In this document: piece by piece, positions 1 through 8,180 of the stretch
Layout: every line of letters starts with the position of its first letter
How positions within the stretch are numbered: the stretch's first letter is position 1
Assembly: GCA_964520585.1 (NCBI GenBank)
Contig: CAZFOO010000082.1
Location: 1-15,488, forward strand
DNA length: 15,488 nt
Source of the DNA: PXAP01 sp964520585
GTDB lineage: Bacteria; Bacteroidota; Bacteroidia; Bacteroidales; PUMT01
Direction of reading: 5' to 3'
The notes under the pieces: generated by a model
Told to the model about the DNA's origin: nothing
Database searches by the model: none
The model's input: the letters and a program-made list of their open reading frames with translations, nothing else
Translations under genes and position numbers: made by a program

Positions 1-54
<54 letters not shown>

Positions 55-65
55 TGTTCAGACAG

Positions 66-1331
66 TTACATGTTTTTGATAATTTCGTCACCAAAGCCTG
101 AGCATGATACCTCTTTTGGGTCATCCATTTGCCTGGCGAAATCATAAGTAACGGTTCTGTTAAGTATTGCACTCTGCAGCCCTGTTATAATCATTTCCGC
201 AGCTTCTTTCCATCCGAGATATTCAAGCATCATCACGGCAGAAAGTATCAAAGACCCCGGGTTAACTTTATTCAGGCCTGCATATTTTGGAGCGGTGCCA
301 TGTGTAGCTTCAAAAATGGCATGACCAGTTTCATAATTAATATTTGCTCCCGGCGCGATGCCAATACCGCCAACAATAGCTGCAAGTGCATCCGAAATAT
401 AATCACCATTCAGGTTCATGGTAGCAATTACAGAATACTCTGAAGGTCTGGTAAGTATCTGTTGAAGAAAAGCATCGGCGATAACATCTTTAATAATTAT
501 TTTCCCGGCACTCATTGCAGCATCCTGTGCCTTGTTGGCAGCATCCATGCCATTTTCAGCAACAACCTCATCGTATTGTTTCCAGGTGAATACCTGGCCT
601 GCAAATTCTCTTTCGGCAAGTTCATACCCCCATTGCTTGAATTGACCTTCGGTGAATTTCATGATGTTTCCCTTATGGACCAGGGTAACCGATTCTCTTT
701 TCTCTCTGATTGCATATTCAATTGCGGCTCTGATAAGTCTCTCACTTCCTTCACGCGAAACTGGTTTCACACCAATTGATGAAGATGACGGGAAACGGAT
801 ACTGCTGACATTCATTTTCCCGGTAAGGAAATCGACCACTTTCTTATTTTCCTCAGTGCCGGCTAGCCATTCAATTCCTGCATAGATATCTTCGGAATTC
901 TCGCGGAATATGACCATGTCTGTTGTCGTTGGATCCTTTACCGGAGATGGAACTCCCTTGAAATATTTTACGGGACGCAGGCAGGTATAAAGGTCCAGTT
1001 TCTGGCGCAGGGCAACATTTAGTGAACGGATACCTCCTCCGACCGGGGTGGTAAGTGGTCCTTTTATGGCAACCAGGTACTCTGTAATTGTATCCAGAGT
1101 TTCCTGGGGAAGCCATTCTTCAGTGGCCTTGTATGATTTTTCACCGGCAAATACTTCTTTCCAAATTATTTTCCTTTTGCCGCCATATGCTTTTTCTACG
1201 GCAGCATCTATAACATTTACAGAAGCTGCCCAAATGTCAGGGCCGGTTCCGTCACCTTCTATATAAGGGATTACGGGTGTATCCGGCACTATCAGTTGTC
1301 CATTATTAATTTTAATTTTATTATTTTCCAT
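66..1331 (-). CDS. icd: NADP-dependent isocitrate dehydrogenase
   Basis: Converts isocitrate to 2-oxoglutarate and CO2 with reduction of NADP+ in the cytoplasmic TCA cycle. The 421 residues match the E. coli-type Icd closely in length (416) and along the chain. The substrate loop has S103, N105, R109, R119 and R143, with Y150 and K220 as the catalytic pair. Metal-binding aspartates are D282, D310 and D314. HGTAPKYAG at 344-352 is the NADP-specifying segment (K349, Y350). S103 corresponds to the serine phosphorylated by AceK in E. coli, but no aceK is visible here. The start codon is 17 bp after the dnaX stop on the same strand, so the two genes may be co-transcribed. No strong Shine-Dalgarno is seen, which is normal for Bacteroidetes. 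The family call is very secure. Confidence 0.97.
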   Translation of the reverse strand: MENNKIKINNGQLIVPDTPVIPYIEGDGTGPDIWAASVNVIDAAVEKAYGGKRKIIWKEVFAGEKSYKATEEWLPQETLDTITEYLVAIKGPLTTPVGGGIRSLNVALRQKLDLYTCLRPVKYFKGVPSPVKDPTTTDMVIFRENSEDIYAGIEWLAGTEENKKVVDFLTGKMNVSSIRFPSSSSIGVKPVSREGSERLIRAAIEYAIREKRESVTLVHKGNIMKFTEGQFKQWGYELAEREFAGQVFTWKQYDEVVAENGMDAANKAQDAAMSAGKIIIKDVIADAFLQQILTRPSEYSVIATMNLNGDYISDALAAIVGGIGIAPGANINYETGHAIFEATHGTAPKYAGLNKVNPGSLILSAVMMLEYLGWKEAAEMIITGLQSAILNRTVTYDFARQMDDPKEVSCSGFGDEIIKNM

Positions 1332-1348
1332 GTTCCGGGTGTTTGTGG

Positions 1349-3184
1349 TTATTCGAAATCAAGATTGAATTTTTGCCTGAAAACCGCTAGTTTGGGGTTT
1401 TTCTTAAGCATATGCTCATACTTATCTTCGGGAAGATAAAGGCGGCTCTCCTGAAGAGTCTCATTAACGGATAATTCCAACTGAAGATTACTGTTTAATG
1501 TTCGTCTGAGATGATTTAACAATTCAGGTTTTATTTTGTTCAGGGCTTCCTGCTGAAGATTATTGCTTATTTCAAAAGATATATTTGTCTGGCTGTTGAT
1601 AACAGGTTTATTGGTTAAAAGGGTATTATACAGTCTCGGACGTTTGTCCTTTATCTGATTGGCAAATTTTTTCCACTGGTCTGTCAGATCCTTTTCGGTG
1701 AAATCTTCAGTATCCTCATGCACTATCAAGGCATCATCATCATCTGTCAAAGATTCTTCTTCCTGAGTTTCTTCAACCTGTGAGGTTAAAGTCCCTTTCA
1801 TGGCATCTTTTATAGAAATGGTATTGCCTGTACCATTGGTATAATTATAATCTCCCTGATTATTTACCGGTATTTCAGGTTTTATTTCAGAGGCAACTGC
1901 TTTATTGCCCGCTGTGTCAGCAACTGATTCCGGTTTAATAACAACGGTTTCATTATTAACTGGACTGGCAGAGGCTTCTCTTTTAAGATCATCGGACTCT
2001 TTTTTTGAGGTATTTTCAGCAGGTTTTGATCTATCTGCAACGGATCGGGGGGAAGTTACTGAACCGGAATGTTCAGATTTTTTTTTTTCAGTGGTCAGAA
2101 GACCGCATAACTGAACCAGACATAATTCAACATGCAGCCGCTGATTTTTGCTTGATCTGAATGACAGGTCACACTGGTTTGTAAGTGAAAGTCCGTTAAT
2201 CAGAAAGTCCGGGGTACATTTTTTTGCCTGTTCCTTGTAATTCTCCCGAATACCTGCACCCACCTCCAGCAATTCAAGTGTTACTTCATCCCTGCAAACA
2301 AGAAGGTCGCGGAAATGCCTGCTTAAACCGTTAATGAAATTATGGCCGTCAAATCCTTTGTCAAGGATTTTATCAAATATCATTAATGAAGCAGATATAT
2401 TCCCGTTCAATATAGCTTCTGTCAATTTAAAATAGTAATCATAATCAAGCACATTAAGGTTATCAATAACATTCTGATAACTTATTATTCCAGTAGAAAA
2501 GCTTGCAATCTGGTCGAAGATGGAAAGTGCGTCGCGCATGGCACCGTCGGCTTTATGGGCTATTATGTTTAGTCCCTCACTCTCGGCATCTATGTTTTCG
2601 GCTTTGGCTATACTTTCCAGGTGTACAACAATATCTTCTATCTTGATACGGTTGAAATCGAAGATCTGGCATCTGGAAAGGATAGTAGGCAATATTTTGT
2701 GCTTTTCAGTTGTTGCAAGGATAAATATTGCGTGGGCAGGCGGCTCTTCGAGTGTTTTCAGGAAGGCATTAAAAGCACTGGCTGAAAGCATGTGAACCTC
2801 ATCAATTATGTATATACTGTATTTGCCAATCTGTGGTGGTATTCTTACCTGATCAATAAGGCTCCTGATATCGTCAACGGAGTTATTGGATGCAGCATCG
2901 AGTTCATGGATATTGTAAGACCGTGAAGAGTTGAACGACTGGCAGGATTCACATTCGTTACAGGCTTCGGTGTTTGCTGTAATATGAAAACAATTTATTG
3001 TTTTGGCATAAATCCTTGCACAAGTTGTTTTGCCTACACCACGAGGACCGCAAAAAAGATAGGCGTGGGCCAGTTGCTGGTTTTTTATGGCATTTTTAAG
3101 CGTTGTGGTAATGGATGGCTGGCCGATAACAGTCTGAAATGTCTCAGGGCGGTATTTACGTGCAGATACTATATAATTTTCCAT
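1349..3184 (-). CDS. dnaX: DNA polymerase III subunit gamma/tau (clamp loader ATPase)
   Basis: Motor subunit of the clamp loader that places the sliding clamp on primed DNA. The 611-residue protein has a Walker A GPRGVGKT at 46-53 and a zinc knot at C65, C75, C78 and C81. Walker B IIDEVHML is at 126-133, sensor 1 (LATTEKHK) starts at 156, and SRC is at 170-172. Residues to about 365 are domains I-III. From about 370 to 500 is a low-complexity acidic linker, then a C-terminal tau-type domain from about 500. A run of 11 adenines on the coding strand (codons 366-369, E-K-K-K) lies exactly at the domain III/linker boundary. One extra A gives an immediate TGA (370 aa); one fewer A gives TAA after seven codons (375 aa). 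This resembles the slippage that makes the short gamma form in Thermus thermophilus. Family assignment is secure; production of gamma is inference. Confidence 0.97.
   Translation of the reverse strand: MENYIVSARKYRPETFQTVIGQPSITTTLKNAIKNQQLAHAYLFCGPRGVGKTTCARIYAKTINCFHITANTEACNECESCQSFNSSRSYNIHELDAASNNSVDDIRSLIDQVRIPPQIGKYSIYIIDEVHMLSASAFNAFLKTLEEPPAHAIFILATTEKHKILPTILSRCQIFDFNRIKIEDIVVHLESIAKAENIDAESEGLNIIAHKADGAMRDALSIFDQIASFSTGIISYQNVIDNLNVLDYDYYFKLTEAILNGNISASLMIFDKILDKGFDGHNFINGLSRHFRDLLVCRDEVTLELLEVGAGIRENYKEQAKKCTPDFLINGLSLTNQCDLSFRSSKNQRLHVELCLVQLCGLLTTEKKKSEHSGSVTSPRSVADRSKPAENTSKKESDDLKREASASPVNNETVVIKPESVADTAGNKAVASEIKPEIPVNNQGDYNYTNGTGNTISIKDAMKGTLTSQVEETQEEESLTDDDDALIVHEDTEDFTEKDLTDQWKKFANQIKDKRPRLYNTLLTNKPVINSQTNISFEISNNLQQEALNKIKPELLNHLRRTLNSNLQLELSVNETLQESRLYLPEDKYEHMLKKNPKLAVFRQKFNLDFE
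2078..2088 (-). promoter_or_regulatory. A11 slippery run in dnaX
   Basis: Eleven T on the plus strand read as GAA AAA AAA AAA in dnaX. Both alternative frames terminate almost at once (UGA directly after an AUC codon; UAA after Asn-Leu-Asn-Ile-Pro-Val-Gln). Placement right after domain III is what a tau/gamma switch by transcriptional or ribosomal slippage would need. The run and stops are visible; slippage is inferred. Confidence 0.5.
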
Positions 3185-3196
3185 CTGTTTTTCTAA

Positions 3197-3474
3197 AATT
3201 GCAGCTAGCGGACAAAGATAAAAAATTATGATGTGTTTATAAAGGATCGGATTTTATTGTTACTATATTTTATTAACATAATCTTTATATTTGAGGACCC
3301 GGAGTTCTATTATACATTACATATATTGCATGATAAAATGAATAGGCGGTATAATATAATATCAGTATTGGGCCTTCGACAAATCCTGTTAAATGATGTT
3401 GGATTTTCAGGTAATATAAAACCTTTTACAAGCTTCCAGGGAGAAATGACTAAATAATTTCATTAATTTTTAAT
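3197..3474. other. Divergent intergenic spacer
   Basis: AT-rich spacer between the divergent dnaX and PAP2 genes. It holds the dnaX promoter candidate and, on plus, a TATATTTG octamer (3286-3293) that fits the -7 consensus but has no TTG at the right distance. A 74-codon open frame (3233-3457) has low-complexity content and resembles no family I know, so I do not call it a gene. Confidence 0.5.
3213..3245 (-). promoter_or_regulatory. Putative dnaX promoter
   Basis: On the minus strand, TATCTTTG (plus 3213-3220) fits the Bacteroidetes -7 consensus TAnnTTTG exactly. The -33 region near plus 3240-3245 has only a weak CTTT. A transcript would start near 3206 and leave a leader of about 20 nt before the dnaX ATG. 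Confidence 0.45.
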
Positions 3475-4176
3475 ATGAGAGTACGTCTGATTATTTATAT
3501 ATTTCTGATATTATTTCCATACCATCTTAGGGCTTACCATGCTGATTCTTTGCCGGATGCACCTCATAATCCTGTATCCGTAAAAAGATTAATCCCGGGT
3601 ATTGTCGGTATTGCTGCCACTGCTTTTCTTGTTGATGAACCAATAAATGACTTCTTCAAAGCTAATCAGAAACCACTGCTGCAGTCCACCGCTCACTTTA
3701 CCGACATGGCAGGAGAGAAAACAATTGTTGTACCGGCTCTTTTACTGACTTATGGGTCTGCCCGTTTTCTGTTTAAAGATGAGCAGTTGAAATCTACCGC
3801 CCTGAATTCAATACAATCTGTTATAGTAACAGCAATAGCCACAGAAGGAATTAAAAACCTGGCCGGACGTGCCAGGCCTTTTAATGATCTGGGGCCTTAT
3901 ACTTTCAGTCCTCTACCTTCAGGTAATGACAGATTTAAGTCCCTGCCATCAGGTCATACATCTCTTGCATTTGCACTTTTTACGCCGTTTGCTGAGACTT
4001 ACAGCAGGTGGATATATCTGGTTCCTGCATCTGTCGCCCTGGGAAGAGTGTATCAGGAAAAACATTGGGTTTCGGATGTAGTAACCGGTGGGGGAATCGG
4101 CCTGGTCAGCGGTATTTTGTTTACTCATAATGAAAATATTCAGATCATCCCCAATGGAATACGGCTTTATTTCTGA
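3475..4176 (+). CDS. PAP2-family phosphatase, secreted
   Basis: A type 2 phosphatidic acid phosphatase-like enzyme, expected to remove phosphate from lipid phosphates or isoprenoid pyrophosphates at the membrane/periplasm. All three signature blocks are present: K127-x6-R134-P135 (KNLAGRARP), SLPSGH at 156-161 with H161, and R191-x5-H197-x3-D201 (RVYQEKHWVSD). The first about 20 residues are a basic start plus a hydrophobic run, fitting a signal peptide or N-terminal anchor. Further hydrophobic stretches lie near 40-53, 84-100, 112-125 and 178-190. The 233-residue length is usual for single-domain bacterial members. Substrate cannot be told from sequence; undecaprenyl-pyrophosphate or lipid A phosphate are options. 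It stands alone on plus, divergent from dnaX. Confidence 0.9.
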   Translation: MRVRLIIYIFLILFPYHLRAYHADSLPDAPHNPVSVKRLIPGIVGIAATAFLVDEPINDFFKANQKPLLQSTAHFTDMAGEKTIVVPALLLTYGSARFLFKDEQLKSTALNSIQSVIVTAIATEGIKNLAGRARPFNDLGPYTFSPLPSGNDRFKSLPSGHTSLAFALFTPFAETYSRWIYLVPASVALGRVYQEKHWVSDVVTGGGIGLVSGILFTHNENIQIIPNGIRLYF

Positions 4177-4470
4177 GCATTCACGATCTTTTTATTAAGA
4201 TTCTGTTACCTGACAACAGTGCGTGCTCCGGGATTAACAACGCTGAAATTTTATCGTTGGCAGGCAATGAAAAAGTATAGAGAATCAAATTCCAACTTTG
4301 TTAAAATTAGTTTTCATTAAAATTATTTTTATGTTTGGTAATATTTTTCCTTGTTATAACCAGATATTTGTCCTGACAAAAATGATATCGTTAAAAACTA
4401 AGCGATCAACCACGATTGGCATTAGTCTTAATGAAAGCTTTAATTTTTTAAAATATCAATAATATTTTTT
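4177..4470. other. Intergenic spacer before threonine aldolase
   Basis: A 294-bp AT-rich spacer with no open frame worth calling. It contains TATGTTTG (4330-4337), a fit to the -7 consensus TAnnTTTG. The nearest upstream TTTG (4297-4300) is about 10 bp too far for a normal -33 element, so a promoter for the downstream gene is only possible. A short ATCTT/AAGAT arm pair near 4190-4202 is too weak to call a terminator. Confidence 0.4.
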
Positions 4471-5502
4471 ATGATAATTAATAAAAGAGGATTTGCAAGT
4501 GATAATAATTCCGGGGTGCATCCGGTTGTTTTAGATTCGATGAATTTAGTTAATGACGGACATGTAGTTGCATATGGCGGTGATCCTTATACTGCAGCAG
4601 CCACTGAGAAGATAAGGAACGAATTTGGCGCCGGTGTTGAAGTGTTTTTTGTGTTTACCGGTACAGCAGCCAATGTACTTGGACTAAAAGCTTCAACTGA
4701 AAACTGGAATTCAATAATTTGTACAGATACTGCCCATATACATTCAGATGAATGTGGAGCACCTGAATTTTTTACAGGATGTAAATTACTTACTGTAAAT
4801 TCTCCTGACGGTAAGCTGACAGTCGACATGATTCGTAAGCATATGCATGGCTTTGATTTTGAACACCATGCACAGCCTAAAGCAGTTTCCATCACCCAGG
4901 CAACCGAAATGGGAACTGTCTATACACCTGATGAGATCCGGGAAATATGTGATTATGCTCACAGCATGGGTTTGCTGGTCCATATGGATGGTGCCAGAGT
5001 ATGTAATGCCGCGGCGGCATTAGCTGTCCCCTTCAGGGAGATGACTGCCAATGCCGGAATTGATATTCTCTCTTTCGGAGGAACAAAAAACGGATTAATG
5101 TATGGTGAAGCTATTGTTTTCTTCAATCCTGATCTCGCCCGTAATTTCAAATATGTCAGAAAACAGGGAATGCAGCTTGCTTCAAAAATGAGATATATTG
5201 CAGCTCAGTTTGACGCATTGCTAACGGATGATCTCTGGTTAAAAAATGCCGGACATGCCAATAAGATGGCCCGGATACTGGCAGAGAAAGCATCGGATAT
5301 TCCTGGTATAGAGATCACTCAGGAAGTAAAGGTAAACGGGGTATTTGCAATAATTCCACCTGCAATAATACCGGAACTGCAGAAAGAATATTTCTTTTAT
5401 GTCTGGAACCCGGAAATATCTGAAGTGCGCTGGATGACCTCCTGGGATACCACCATTGATGATATTGAGGGATTTATAAGGCTTTTACGGGAAAAGATCT
5501 GA
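4471..5502 (+). CDS. Low-specificity L-threonine aldolase family (PLP enzyme)
   Basis: Predicted to cleave L-threonine or allo-threonine to glycine and acetaldehyde using pyridoxal phosphate. The 343 residues show the beta-eliminating-lyase/threonine aldolase pattern. TGTAAN at 63-68 is the phosphate-side loop, H91 can stack on the cofactor, and HMDGAR at 171-176 supplies the ring-nitrogen aspartate D173 and R176. SFGGTKNG at 201-208 carries the Schiff-base lysine K206. Length matches the usual 330-350. The start gives the typical short N-terminus (RGFASDNNSGVHP). No clear Shine-Dalgarno precedes it. The next gene begins 16 bp after the stop, so co-transcription is likely although the products share no obvious pathway. 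Other PLP lyases of the same fold are less likely. Confidence 0.9.
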   Translation: MIINKRGFASDNNSGVHPVVLDSMNLVNDGHVVAYGGDPYTAAATEKIRNEFGAGVEVFFVFTGTAANVLGLKASTENWNSIICTDTAHIHSDECGAPEFFTGCKLLTVNSPDGKLTVDMIRKHMHGFDFEHHAQPKAVSITQATEMGTVYTPDEIREICDYAHSMGLLVHMDGARVCNAAAALAVPFREMTANAGIDILSFGGTKNGLMYGEAIVFFNPDLARNFKYVRKQGMQLASKMRYIAAQFDALLTDDLWLKNAGHANKMARILAEKASDIPGIEITQEVKVNGVFAIIPPAIIPELQKEYFFYVWNPEISEVRWMTSWDTTIDDIEGFIRLLREKI

Positions 5503-5518
5503 TTTAAAACCTAAATAT

Positions 5519-6997
5519 ATGATGGAGTCAAACCGGTTTCTTCAGTCTGTAATTTTCGCGCTTATCCTGTTGCTGAACCTCAAATGTGCCGAAAGGCCGG
5601 CAAATCGGAATAATGATAATCTCAATACCAGTTCCCATTACGACACAAATGCCATCAGAGTATGCCCGGATAATCCTTTCTATTTTCAATACAAAGGAGT
5701 ACCCCTTTTGCTTTTGGGGGCATCGGACTACCATAATATCTTTCAACGGACTGATCTGGTTGAGCATCTTGATAAGATGATATCTGCAGGCGGAAATTAT
5801 GTTCGCAATACAATGGCATCAAGGGAGATCACAGATGATCATAATGATCTATGGCCCTATAAGATTGTAGAGCATACAGATGATCCGCTGATCAAAATAT
5901 ATGACCTTAACCAGTTTAATGAAGAATACTGGCGAAGATTCAGTTTCATGCTTGAGGAAACCTTCAAAAGGGAAGTAATTGTTGAAATAGAACTATGGGA
6001 ACGGCACGATACATACCGCACTCGCGATCAGGCAGGCTGGGAGCGTCATCCTTACAATCCTGATAATAACATAAATTATACATCGGAAGAGTCGGGTCTT
6101 CCTTCCGGAGAATGGATCAAACAGGAATTTGATAAAAACCATCCCTTTTTCAAAACGGTTCCCCGCCTCCAGGATAACCAGCTTGTACTGAAATACCAGA
6201 GGGCATTTATCGATAAGCTGCTGACTTACACTGAACATTATGACCATATTCTTTACAATATGAACAATGAAACCCAGGAGCACCGTTATTTTGGTGAATA
6301 TTGGGCCGGATATCTGCTGAAATGGGCAAAAAAACATGGCAAGCACATTGAGATTACCGATATGCAGGATAATCATAATGTAAAGGAAGTTCCGGTACAA
6401 AGGATTATGGAATCAGACTTATATACTTTTGTCGATATATCCCAGAATAATTTTCAAAAGGGAGAAATTCACTGGCAAAGAATTCAGTTCATAAGGGATT
6501 TTTTAAAAGAAGATCCTAAGCCAATCACCAATATCAAAATATATGGATCCGATTTTGCTCCGCCACCATATGAATTTTGGGGAGATACAAATGAAGCACT
6601 TCAGAGATTCTGGCGCAACATAATTGGCGGATGTGCCAGTGCCAGATTCCACCGGCCATTATGGGGGACAGGTTTGAATGATATTGCGGCTGCCAATCTC
6701 CGTAGCATGCGCATGATTACTGATTCAATGGATTTTTTCAATCATTTGCCGGCCAATCACCTTTTAAATGAAAGGGAAGAAAACGAAGCCTACTGTATGG
6801 CCTTTGCCGGGAAAGAATACATGGTGTATTTTCCATCCTTGGGATCCGTATTTTTAGATGCTGTTCCGGGGAATTATGAGTTGCTTTGGCTTCGTATTCA
6901 GGTGTCAGAATGGCAAAAACCCTATAGCCTTGAATTGCCGGGAATTATTGCTTCTCCGGATGATGATCACTGGGCTGTGCTTATCAGGAGGAAATGA
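5519..6997 (+). CDS. Exported apiosidase-like glycoside hydrolase (DUF4038 + collagen-binding-2 type)
   Basis: A 492-residue exported protein of the type used to trim plant or algal glycans. Residues 5-23 are hydrophobic and end in a cysteine (LNLKC, C23). The lipobox is poor, so lipoprotein status is uncertain. From about 46 to 400 the pattern fits a GH-A-like TIM barrel of the DUF4038/GH140 kind. Features are a start resembling x-N-P-F-Y-F-x-x-x-G-V-P-L-L-L-L-G (51-67), an Asn-Glu pair at N250-E251 after the strand HILYNMN (a typical acid/base position), and a tryptophan-rich segment at 354-382. The end (425-492) looks like the small beta-sandwich that usually follows: a YMVYFPSLGSV strand and a final DDDHWAVLIRR strand. 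The match is from memory of family patterns, not an alignment, and the substrate is unknown. Confidence 0.65.
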   Translation: MMESNRFLQSVIFALILLLNLKCAERPANRNNDNLNTSSHYDTNAIRVCPDNPFYFQYKGVPLLLLGASDYHNIFQRTDLVEHLDKMISAGGNYVRNTMASREITDDHNDLWPYKIVEHTDDPLIKIYDLNQFNEEYWRRFSFMLEETFKREVIVEIELWERHDTYRTRDQAGWERHPYNPDNNINYTSEESGLPSGEWIKQEFDKNHPFFKTVPRLQDNQLVLKYQRAFIDKLLTYTEHYDHILYNMNNETQEHRYFGEYWAGYLLKWAKKHGKHIEITDMQDNHNVKEVPVQRIMESDLYTFVDISQNNFQKGEIHWQRIQFIRDFLKEDPKPITNIKIYGSDFAPPPYEFWGDTNEALQRFWRNIIGGCASARFHRPLWGTGLNDIAAANLRSMRMITDSMDFFNHLPANHLLNEREENEAYCMAFAGKEYMVYFPSLGSVFLDAVPGNYELLWLRIQVSEWQKPYSLELPGIIASPDDDHWAVLIRRK

Positions 6998-7041
6998 ATT
7001 CAACCCATCAATTCCTAACTCGTCCAATCATTCAATAAAAC

Positions 7042-7141
7042 NNNNNNNNNNNNNNNNNNNNNNNNNNNNNNNNNNNNNNNNNNNNNNNNNNNNNNNNNNN
7101 NNNNNNNNNNNNNNNNNNNNNNNNNNNNNNNNNNNNNNNNN
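7042..7141. other. Assembly gap (100 Ns)
   Basis: Exactly 100 N, the conventional placeholder for a gap of unknown size. It directly abuts a tandem repeat, the probable cause of the break. Confidence 0.98.
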
Positions 7142-7213
7142 AATACACCAATACACCAATACACCAATACACCAATACACCAATACACCAATACACCAAT
7201 ACACTAATATACT
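7142..7213. repeat. 8-bp minisatellite (AATACACC)n
   Basis: Seven perfect AATACACC copies (7142-7197) followed by degenerate copies AATACACT and AATATACT. The left end is lost in the gap, so copy number is a minimum. Eight-base units shift all frames, so the array is not coding. Confidence 0.92.
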
Positions 7214-7223
7214 GAATCTCTCA

Positions 7224-7254
7224 TTTGTCAAAATTCGTCGGATGTGACTTTTTG
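7224..7254 (+). promoter_or_regulatory. Possible promoter for the CPBP protease gene
   Basis: TTTG (7224-7227) is followed at 19 bp by ACTTTTTG (7247-7254). Spacing is that of Bacteroidetes -33/-7 promoters and the TTTG half of the -7 box is present, but the leading TA is replaced by AC. The leader would be about 40 nt. Confidence 0.3.
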
Positions 7255-7301
7255 ATTCAGACATTGACTTTAAAAACGGACTCTAATTAAAAAAAAGGAC
7301 T

Positions 7302-8162
7302 ATGAGTGATTCCATGGAACAAAAGAAGCCTGATCTCCGGGGCAAAGTTGGCTGTATTATGTTTACAGGAGTATTGATATCGGTAATTATTGTAACTGTA
7401 ATTGCTATACTATTAGGTTTTTACGAAAAGGAAAGTAATCTCCACCCGGCACTTGTGTACAACATGTTTTACCTGGCTATGGGTCTGGTAGCTGTATTTC
7501 TTATAAGGTATTTTAATATCAGCGGAAGGGCACTGACCGGAAGTTACACTAAGTTTAAAGAGAATATCAGGTATTCTTTCCTGGTGTTTCCTTTGATTCT
7601 GATATCTATAGGAACGGCAGTGCTCATACTATATACGATGTCTTTTATCAGCGAAGATATGTTTTACTTCTATCTTGAGATGGGAAATAATCTTATTGAA
7701 TGGCCTGCTGAAGCATCTCCGCTTTTTCATGTTCTTATGTTCATTTGTATAGTTGTACTTGCTCCTGTAGTTGAAGAGTATCTTTTCCGAGGGATCCTGC
7801 TAAGCTCATGGACCGTAAAATGGGGCCCTGCCAGGGCTATAATCCTAACCAGCTTTATTTTCGGAATGTTACATGCAGATCCGGTCGGTGCTTTCTTTGT
7901 TGGTATAGTATTGGCACTTATTTATCTTAAAACCGGGTCACTATTGCTGGTAATTTTTATCCATATGCTGAATAACGGGTTGGCAGTATTTTTTATGTTT
8001 GGGTTTCCCAACTTGATGGAATTTGAAACACCAGATGATGTCAGGGAGAGTTTCTGGTATATCATGGTATTGATGATCTTGTCAGCAGTAGTTATCTGGC
8101 CCATGATTCGCAATCTCTGGAGAGAAAAAAGCTCCTCGCCACCGTTGGTCAGGGATAAATAA
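7302..8162 (+). CDS. CPBP-family intramembrane metalloprotease (CAAX/Rce1-like)
   Basis: A 286-residue polytopic membrane protein of the CPBP/ABI (Rce1-like) family, whose members are glutamate-dependent intramembrane proteases. The motifs sit in order: EEYLFR (E158, E159, R163), FGMLH with H191, and HMLNN with H221 and N225. Hydrophobic segments fall near 18-39, 49-69, 92-114, 141-157, 178-190, 195-208, 214-233 and 251-268, consistent with about eight helices. A short AAGGA sits just upstream of ATG 7302, which supports this start over Met5. The protein has charged tails. Bacterial members are often tied to peptide maturation or bacteriocin self-immunity, but nothing nearby links this one to a substrate. 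Its stop is 18 bp from the convergent ygiQ stop. Confidence 0.9.
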   Translation: MSDSMEQKKPDLRGKVGCIMFTGVLISVIIVTVIAILLGFYEKESNLHPALVYNMFYLAMGLVAVFLIRYFNISGRALTGSYTKFKENIRYSFLVFPLILISIGTAVLILYTMSFISEDMFYFYLEMGNNLIEWPAEASPLFHVLMFICIVVLAPVVEEYLFRGILLSSWTVKWGPARAIILTSFIFGMLHADPVGAFFVGIVLALIYLKTGSLLLVIFIHMLNNGLAVFFMFGFPNLMEFETPDDVRESFWYIMVLMILSAVVIWPMIRNLWREKSSSPPLVRDK

Positions 8163-8180
8163 GAGGATTACTCAGCAGCA

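Larger units (their letters stand above)
6998..7301. other. Spacer with assembly gap and minisatellite
   Basis: Contains 43 bp after the hydrolase gene, the 100-N gap (7042-7141), an 8-bp tandem repeat, and about 95 bp leading to the CPBP gene. Open frames crossing the gap are artefacts of the repeat and the Ns. Since true gap length is unknown, a missing gene cannot be excluded. Confidence 0.8.

Noticed and set aside
3233..3457. 74-codon open frame upstream of the PAP2 gene
   Set aside because: Low-complexity Ile/Leu/Tyr-rich translation of AT-rich spacer DNA, no family resemblance, and it overlaps possible promoter elements.
6858..7264. Open frames spanning the N gap on both strands
   Set aside because: They are made of the 8-bp repeat read in frames (IHQYTNTP repeats) plus Ns; the plus one also overlaps the hydrolase gene out of frame.
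8163..8180. Shared terminator between the convergent CPBP and ygiQ genes
   Set aside because: Only 18 bp separate the stops and no stable hairpin with a U-tract is visible.
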